Below, piece after piece: positions 59,079 to 64,000 of a DNA stretch of 64,000 bases. Both the position numbers and the translations under genes were made by a program. Positions within the stretch are counted from its first letter, which is position 1. Every line of letters starts with the position of its first letter. The notes under the pieces are model-generated. The model had not been told where the DNA came from. It did not search any database and saw nothing but the letters and a program-made list of their open reading frames with translations. Origin of the DNA: Flavobacteriales bacterium (GTDB lineage Bacteria > Bacteroidota > Bacteroidia > Flavobacteriales_F > PHOS-HE28); assembly GCA_016705545.1 (NCBI GenBank), contig JADIYA010000010.1:1-64000 (forward strand), written 5' to 3'.

Positions 59079-60356
59079 TCATTTCAGGAGATTCCCTTGG
59101 CCAGCGGGGCCGCGCACGCAGAGCGGTGCGAGCATGCTGAAGAGGATCACGTGGCCGAGGTCGGTGCCGTAGCAGAAGATGTCGATCTGCCAGATGAAAA
59201 GCAGGTAGCAGAGACCAGCGAATACCGGAGCCTGCGCCGCGCCGATCAGGTATTCGCTACGGTAGTGCTTGAAGCCCTTCCAGAACAGGACATAGAGCAA
59301 CACTACGCCTATTATGCCCTGCGATACGAGCACCTCGGCGAAGGTGCTGTGCGAATGGATGTTGTAGCTGTGATCGGTGCCCCAGAGCACGGCCACAGGA
59401 TCGTAGAGCCGGAGGGCGTAATGCCCTTTGTACCCGTTTCCGAAGAGCAGTCCGGTGCGGTCCGTGGCCAGCCAATTTCCGATGGCCTCCCAGATGTAGC
59501 TCCGGCCATTGAACGAGGTGACGTCCTCTTTCGAAACGCGCCCGAGTATGGCCGCGAAGAAGGGCATGCTCACCACCTGGTACACCAGCAGCGAGAAGCT
59601 CAGCAACAGAGGCAGCGTGAAGAGCGAGATGGTGTAGAGGCCGCGCGCCACCTTGATGGCCTTGGTAACGAAGAGCGCGGCAAGCAGCAGGAAGATCAGG
59701 GTGGAGAGGCGGCTGTTGATCTTCAGCATCAGGTAGAAGCCGATGGCCAAGGCCGCCAACGCCAATGCGGTGGCCACAGGGCGCTGCGCTGCACCGCGCA
59801 TGCGCACAAGCAACATCAGGGCCCACACGCTCAAGAGGTGCGCTCCGGTGTAAATGCCGCGCAGGAACGGGAGGTTCGCGCGCCCCTCGAACGCATGGCC
59901 GATGGCGCGCACGCCGCCGAAGTAGCCGAGCACGTTGATGGCCAGCAACGCACTGAGACCGAGGAAAAGCACGTTGCCGAAGTCGAAATCCTCATTCTGC
60001 CTGCCGTGGATGCAAACCACAATGGCCGCTGCGAAAGGCATGAGGTACAGCAGGCAACTGATGAGCACGTTGCCCATGAGCACTCCAGGTATGCCGCCGC
60101 GCAGGGCCACGAATTGTGAAAGCACGAGCGTGCCGATGTACGCCATGCCCAGCCACCCGGTGGTGGTGAGGGCGCGCCGCACGTCGCGGCGGTAGGCGGC
60201 ATCCAGCAAGTGAATGAGCACGATGGCGGCGAAAGGCGCCACCGAGACGATCATGCCCTGACTGATGCTCCCCTTCAGGCCGTAATAGGTCCCGAACCCG
60301 AACACCGGGAAGCCCAGGATGAACAGGGCGTTGAAGAGCTGGCTCTTGCGGATCAC
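59079..60356 (-). CDS. O-antigen ligase/polymerase-like membrane protein (Wzy_C)
   Basis: A 425-residue protein with about 11 spans and a large periplasmic loop that holds FNGRSYIWEAIGNWLATDRTGLLFGNGYKGHY and NIHSHSTFAEVLVSQGIIG; the HSHSTFxExLxxxG pattern is the hallmark of the O-antigen ligase/polymerase superfamily. It should join or polymerise lipid-linked glycans at the outer face of the inner membrane. It heads the last minus-strand run with three further glycan genes upstream. Confidence 0.85.
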   Translation of the reverse strand: MIRKSQLFNALFILGFPVFGFGTYYGLKGSISQGMIVSVAPFAAIVLIHLLDAAYRRDVRRALTTTGWLGMAYIGTLVLSQFVALRGGIPGVLMGNVLISCLLYLMPFAAAIVVCIHGRQNEDFDFGNVLFLGLSALLAINVLGYFGGVRAIGHAFEGRANLPFLRGIYTGAHLLSVWALMLLVRMRGAAQRPVATALALAALAIGFYLMLKINSRLSTLIFLLLAALFVTKAIKVARGLYTISLFTLPLLLSFSLLVYQVVSMPFFAAILGRVSKEDVTSFNGRSYIWEAIGNWLATDRTGLLFGNGYKGHYALRLYDPVAVLWGTDHSYNIHSHSTFAEVLVSQGIIGVVLLYVLFWKGFKHYRSEYLIGAAQAPVFAGLCYLLFIWQIDIFCYGTDLGHVILFSMLAPLCVRGPAGQGNLLK

Positions 60357-60375
60357 GGCTCGGCGATGATCGGTT

Positions 60376-61368
60376 TCAGTGTCCTTTGATCTTGCGCTTC
60401 AGCTTGATGATGCCCTGCACCACCTTGCCGTCCTGCCCGCCGAGCGCATCCTTCAAGGTGTTCTTCATCCGCTCCATCGGCGTGAATCCGATGTAGCGCT
60501 TGAAGTACTCGGCATCGCGCTGCGCATCGAGCATGATGTGCCGCGGATGCTTCAGCGGGAATGCGATCGCCTTCGCCGTGCGCTTGTTGCGCGGGTCATC
60601 GGGCCCGGTGGTGTGCGTGCCGTCGCCATCGAAGCCGATGTTGTCGATCTGGTTCACGTGGGGCACGATGTTGAGCGCGTGGTTGGCGATGCGCGTAAGG
60701 TCCATCTGGTAGCTCCAGGAGTTCATACGGCCTTCATGAACGCGGTTGAAGATCTCCTGCGCGAGTTCTTCCTCGTGCCGGTCGAGGAAGAAGTCCTTGA
60801 GCAAGGGGCTCTCCTTCATGTAGGGCCATTGCTTCATGTCCACATCATAGTGCAGCCACACGCGCCGCCAACTGGCCCAGCCCCAAGGGGCGCCGTAGCC
60901 GTGCGCGCTATAGTAGTAGTCGCCCTCTTTCGCGCCCGTCCAGTCGTCCATGAGGTTGTTGCCCATGATCACCCAGATGCGCTCATCGTGCCGGTAGCGC
61001 TCGAGCAGTTCCTGCGCGAAGCGGAAGAAGGAGGGCACGGGCAAAGTGTCGTCCTCCAGCACGATGCCCTCTTCCTCGTTCTCGAAGAACCAGTTGATGG
61101 CGCTGCTCACACCCTTGCGCAGGCCCAGGTTCTGCTCGTTGAAGCGGGTGCGGAGGTTGCATGGCCAATCGACCAGCTGGGCGAGTGCACGCACTTCGTT
61201 GCAGCGGATGCGCTCTGCTTCGTTGCGCGGACCATCGCAGGCGAAGTAGAGGCGGGGCGGCCTCGCTTCGCGCACGGCATCGAATACCTGGCGCAGCGGC
61301 CCCACGCGGTTGAAGCCGATGAGCAGCACGGCGGTGTCCAGGCGGAAGGGTGTTTCAGCGGCGTTCAT
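60376..61368 (-). CDS. GT-A type nucleotide-diphospho-sugar transferase-like protein
   Basis: A 330-residue protein. VLLIGFNRVGPLRQVFDAVREARPPRLYFACDGPRN, then LGLRKGVSSAINWFFENEEEGIVLEDDTLPVPSFFRF, gives a GT2-like fold with EDD as the metal-binding site. It resembles the HlpA-like nucleotide-diphospho-sugar transferases found in polysaccharide clusters. The start overlaps the upstream gene by 14 bases. Specificity unknown. Confidence 0.8.
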   Translation of the reverse strand: MNAAETPFRLDTAVLLIGFNRVGPLRQVFDAVREARPPRLYFACDGPRNEAERIRCNEVRALAQLVDWPCNLRTRFNEQNLGLRKGVSSAINWFFENEEEGIVLEDDTLPVPSFFRFAQELLERYRHDERIWVIMGNNLMDDWTGAKEGDYYYSAHGYGAPWGWASWRRVWLHYDVDMKQWPYMKESPLLKDFFLDRHEEELAQEIFNRVHEGRMNSWSYQMDLTRIANHALNIVPHVNQIDNIGFDGDGTHTTGPDDPRNKRTAKAIAFPLKHPRHIMLDAQRDAEYFKRYIGFTPMERMKNTLKDALGGQDGKVVQGIIKLKRKIKGH

Positions 61369-62626
61369 GCTGAGGCGGGTTCACGATGTTGTTGCGGTGG
61401 AAGAGCTCGAAGTCGTGCAGCATGCTGATGGCGTGGCGCGCAACATGGGCCGGACCTGCGAACTCATCGAGGAATCGGTAGAGGAAGAGCAGCATGGCGT
61501 CGCGGCGGCGGTGGGCCACATCCTGCGCGAGGTTGCCGAGTCGGTCGTTCGGGAGGATCTCGATGCACCCGCCCGCAAGCGCCGTGGGCAGCAGCATATT
61601 ACTGCCATGCACGCCCACCACGATCTGGCTTCGCGCATAGGCGCGGCACCACAGGCGCTCGGTCTCGGGGTTCATGGCACTCGTGCGCAGGTCCTCGACG
61701 CCTGTGGGCATGGGCGACGGATCGCCCAGGCCCACCACGCTGGCCGTGCATGCCGGGATGGCCTCCCGCACCAATCGGAAGGCTCGCAGGGCCATGCGCT
61801 GCTGGTCCCATTTGAAATAGGCATCGGCCATGCGCTTCAGGCCCAATCGGCGCATGATGCGGTGCTTCTCCTTGTGCAGCGACGTTCGGTACCAGAGGCG
61901 GTCCTCGCGCAGCACGATGGTGATGTGCGGCGGCTCCGAGTCGAAGCGCTCGATTTCGAATGGCTTCACGCCCGTGTACCGTTCGATGTCGATGCCGCTC
62001 TTATCGGGATGCGCGTAGCCCCGGCCGAGCCACACTTCGTCGAAATCAGTCAGGAAGGATTTCACTTGACGATCGATGCTGCGATACCAGCCGTGCGCCT
62101 GGCCGAGCTTCTGATCCACCAGCCATACCTCGGCAACGCCCGGAGGCACCAGCCACTCGAATGAGCGCGGCAGCAGCAGCACCAATCCGAGGTCCGGATG
62201 CTCATCGAGGTAGTGCTGGGCATTCCAGAGCTTCAAGAGCACGTGCCCATAGAGGAAATCGAGCGTGTTCAGCAGCAAAACGCGCTTGCATGAGCGGAGC
62301 ACGCGGCGCTCGATGCGCACTTCGGCATCGCTGGGCGCGCGGAAGCCCTGCATCAGCGGGCCATGCACCCAATCGCGCACCTGCTTCGGATTGTGCAGCA
62401 CGCCATCATCCACGCCGATGGCGAGGTCGTAATCCACAGCGAAGCCAATGGGCAGATCGTGGTAGAAGCGGTAGCCGCAGCTGCTGCATTGGTATTCGCC
62501 GAGGATGTGGATGCCGGGGAAGGCTACGTCGAGCACGCGCGGGTTCGGTTGGCCGCATTTCGGGCATGCGCGATCGGCGAAGGGCGCGGGCTTCAGCGGG
62601 ACGAGGTGGCGGGAGGGCGCGTTCAT
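61355..62626 (-). CDS. Zinc-ribbon protein with GT61-like C-terminal part
   Basis: A 423-residue protein I do not recognise as a whole. Residues about 15-55 carry two pairs of Cys (CPKCGQ and CSSCG), a zinc-ribbon-like head. The C-terminal half has TIVLREDRLWYRT, then SQIVVGVHGSNMLLPTALAGGCIEILPND, which resembles the conserved vGvHGaxLtn segment of GT61/DUF563 glycosyltransferases. I infer a glycosyltransferase with a zinc-binding N-terminus. It overlaps both neighbours (ATGA at 62623-62626 and 14 bases at 61355), so co-translation is likely. Confidence 0.65.
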   Translation of the reverse strand: MNAPSRHLVPLKPAPFADRACPKCGQPNPRVLDVAFPGIHILGEYQCSSCGYRFYHDLPIGFAVDYDLAIGVDDGVLHNPKQVRDWVHGPLMQGFRAPSDAEVRIERRVLRSCKRVLLLNTLDFLYGHVLLKLWNAQHYLDEHPDLGLVLLLPRSFEWLVPPGVAEVWLVDQKLGQAHGWYRSIDRQVKSFLTDFDEVWLGRGYAHPDKSGIDIERYTGVKPFEIERFDSEPPHITIVLREDRLWYRTSLHKEKHRIMRRLGLKRMADAYFKWDQQRMALRAFRLVREAIPACTASVVGLGDPSPMPTGVEDLRTSAMNPETERLWCRAYARSQIVVGVHGSNMLLPTALAGGCIEILPNDRLGNLAQDVAHRRRDAMLLFLYRFLDEFAGPAHVARHAISMLHDFELFHRNNIVNPPQHERR

Positions 62627-63966
62627 TCGGCGCGATGGAACTTCCAGAAGGTGAATATGCCGGTGAGCATCAGGCGAAGGTTCTCGCGGGTGCGCGGAGT
62701 GATGAGGTCAAGTACGAAGATGCTAACGGCGAAGGAGATGATGGTGGCCCAGATGGCGCCGATGGAGCGGTACTCGGGGATCAGCAGCCAATTGATGCCC
62801 ACGTTGAGCGCCACGCCCACCAGCGCCGTCAGCAGTGAGTAGCGGAAGAGCCCCTCGTTGGTGATGAAGCCGCGCTTGCCGGTGCCCATGTTGGTGAAGA
62901 AGAGGCGGATGGCGAAGAGGCCGAGCAGCACGCCGGCCGGCTCGAATTCAACCCCGAAGAGCAGCACCACGATGGGTTTGGCGAGCAGGTAGAGCGGGAT
63001 CGCTGTGACGAGGAAGAGCCCGAACATCAGGCGGTACTGGTTCAGCAGGCGGTCGGTGTACAGCGCGTGCGAGACCGCTTTGGCCCTGGTGATGGCAGGC
63101 GCCAAGGTGCTCTGTACGATCATGGGCAGGAAGCCGAGCGCCTCGATCATGCGCAGGGCCACGCTGTACTGTCCCACCTCGGCGAAGGCCGCCTCTTCAC
63201 CGTCGGTGGCGGTGAGCAGGTCCTTGATCATCACCTGATCGATGCGCGCCTGCACGAAGAGCGCCATCCCGTAGATCAGCATGGGCCACGATTCGCTCAG
63301 CAGCCGAAGGGACATGTCGCGCGTGGCCTTCCAATGGCGCCATTGCAGGCCTTCGCGCTTGAATACGGTGAAGTAGCCCGAAGAGAGCACCACATACTCC
63401 AAGGCATACATCCATGCAAAGCCGATGAGCGCCGGACGGCCTTCAACATGACCGGCATGCACCGCCCAGGCCAGTGCGAGTTTCGCAGCCGAGGAGATGA
63501 GGGCCTGCGCCATCTGCACCTTGGCCACAGGGCCTGCCTTCACTTGCGACATGAACCAGTGCTCGATCACGCCGATGGGCCGCATCAGCTCGGCGGAGGC
63601 GATCACGATGATGAGCGTCACCGTTAGTCCGTCCATGCCCTTGAGCAAGGAACCCGCCGTGGCGAGCAGGACCATCAGCATCGCGCCGAAGAACTTCAGC
63701 AAGGCGGCGCTGCCCAGGAGTTCATCTCGCTTCTCGGGGTGGCGCACCAGGTCGCGCACCAGGATCTCATCGATGCCCATGGCGCCGAGCGCGAAGAATA
63801 GTCCCACGAAACCGGTGGCGTAATTGAGCTGACCGAAGAGCTCATCGCCCAGCGCGCGGGCCACCACCACGCCGGTGAGTAGCACGAGGCCCAATCGCAG
63901 GATCCGCTCAACGAAGAGCCACGATACGTTCTTCAGGACCTTCTGCGCGCCTTCTGATCGGAGCAT
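62623..63966 (-). CDS. Oligosaccharide flippase family protein
   Basis: A 447-residue protein with 12-14 spans; it begins VLKNVSWLFVERILRLGLVLLTGVVVARALGDELFGQLNYA, the classical Polysacc_synt start. It is the third flippase of the window and the most upstream complete gene of the last run, consistent with a separate export unit for the polymer joined by the ligase-like protein. Confidence 0.9.
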   Translation of the reverse strand: MLRSEGAQKVLKNVSWLFVERILRLGLVLLTGVVVARALGDELFGQLNYATGFVGLFFALGAMGIDEILVRDLVRHPEKRDELLGSAALLKFFGAMLMVLLATAGSLLKGMDGLTVTLIIVIASAELMRPIGVIEHWFMSQVKAGPVAKVQMAQALISSAAKLALAWAVHAGHVEGRPALIGFAWMYALEYVVLSSGYFTVFKREGLQWRHWKATRDMSLRLLSESWPMLIYGMALFVQARIDQVMIKDLLTATDGEEAAFAEVGQYSVALRMIEALGFLPMIVQSTLAPAITRAKAVSHALYTDRLLNQYRLMFGLFLVTAIPLYLLAKPIVVLLFGVEFEPAGVLLGLFAIRLFFTNMGTGKRGFITNEGLFRYSLLTALVGVALNVGINWLLIPEYRSIGAIWATIISFAVSIFVLDLITPRTRENLRLMLTGIFTFWKFHRAE

Positions 63967-63974
63967 GCGCAGGG

Positions 63975-64000
63975 CTACTTGGTGTAGTAGCCGTAGCCGT
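63975..64000 (-). CDS. C-terminal end of a gene cut by the window edge (possible Wzc-type kinase)
   Basis: Only the last seven codons are inside the window, reading GYGYYTK and a stop. Tyr-rich Gly/Tyr tails of this kind end Wzc-like polysaccharide co-polymerase tyrosine kinases, and such a gene would fit next to a flippase. The evidence is just this tail and the location. Confidence 0.4.

Noticed and set aside
1..64000. CRISPR array, tRNA, rRNA or insertion sequence
   Set aside because: No regularly spaced repeats, no cloverleaf-like tRNA sequence and no transposase were recognised; a dedicated tRNA scan was not possible.

Overview
The window looks like a chromosome piece from a high-GC Bacteroidota, most likely a Flavobacteriales-type lineage; this is inferred from gene content, not from a marker tree. 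The main clues are three secreted proteins with type IX secretion (T9SS) C-terminal sorting domains, a PorX-type response regulator with a PglZ domain, several Bacteroidota-typical families (DUF4783, DUF4834-like, DUF2911), gene neighbourhoods known from that phylum (porX/HD protein/tsaE/ald; rlmH/DUF4783/nadC/YihY), and TAnnTTTG-like promoter boxes in place of Shine-Dalgarno-led starts.

Layout. 0.1-4.2 kb: a T9SS cargo protein, an AlkB-type alkane hydroxylase, malate synthase and a DUF551 protein. 4.2-9.1 kb (minus strand): porX, tsaE, alanine dehydrogenase, an orphan ABC ATPase and an FKBP lipoprotein. 9.3-13.8 kb (plus): an HD-domain hydrolase, a small membrane ORF, an SDR oxidoreductase, a Cys/His-rich membrane protein, DUF2911, lpxD and a DUF4834-like protein. 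13.8-19.5 kb: a YfhO-type membrane protein, a glycosyltransferase and a flippase. 19.5-29.8 kb: a Kelch T9SS protein, two methyltransferases, a glycosyltransferase, DUF2147, an M1 peptidase fused to a predicted outer-membrane barrel, YihY, nadC, DUF4783 and rlmH. 29.8-64 kb: a large surface-polysaccharide region with about ten glycosyltransferases, several methyltransferases, two further flippases, an acyltransferase, galE, an FdtA/FdtB-like amino-sugar pair, an O-antigen ligase/polymerase-like protein and the extreme tail of what may be a Wzc-type kinase. A housekeeping block (rdgB, ddl, ftcD, an acyltransferase and others) sits inside this region at 49.8-56 kb, together with a beta-helix T9SS protein.

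How the genes fit together. The polysaccharide genes make and modify nucleotide sugars (GalE, FdtA/B), assemble and decorate glycans (glycosyltransferases, FkbM and other methyltransferases, acyltransferase), flip them (three Wzx-like proteins) and polymerise or ligate them. Many junctions are 4-base ATGA overlaps, which suggests translational coupling. AlkB and malate synthase may act together in growth on alkanes or the fatty acids derived from them.

Quality note. At least six genes contain what looks like a single missing base. Four of these sites fit loss of one G from CCGG, and two lie in G or C runs. Read errors are the simplest explanation, so broken genes here should not be taken as biological pseudogenes without read-level checking. 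No tRNA, rRNA, CRISPR array or insertion sequence was recognised. No gap between genes exceeds 300 bases; bases 1-113 hold nothing I can support.
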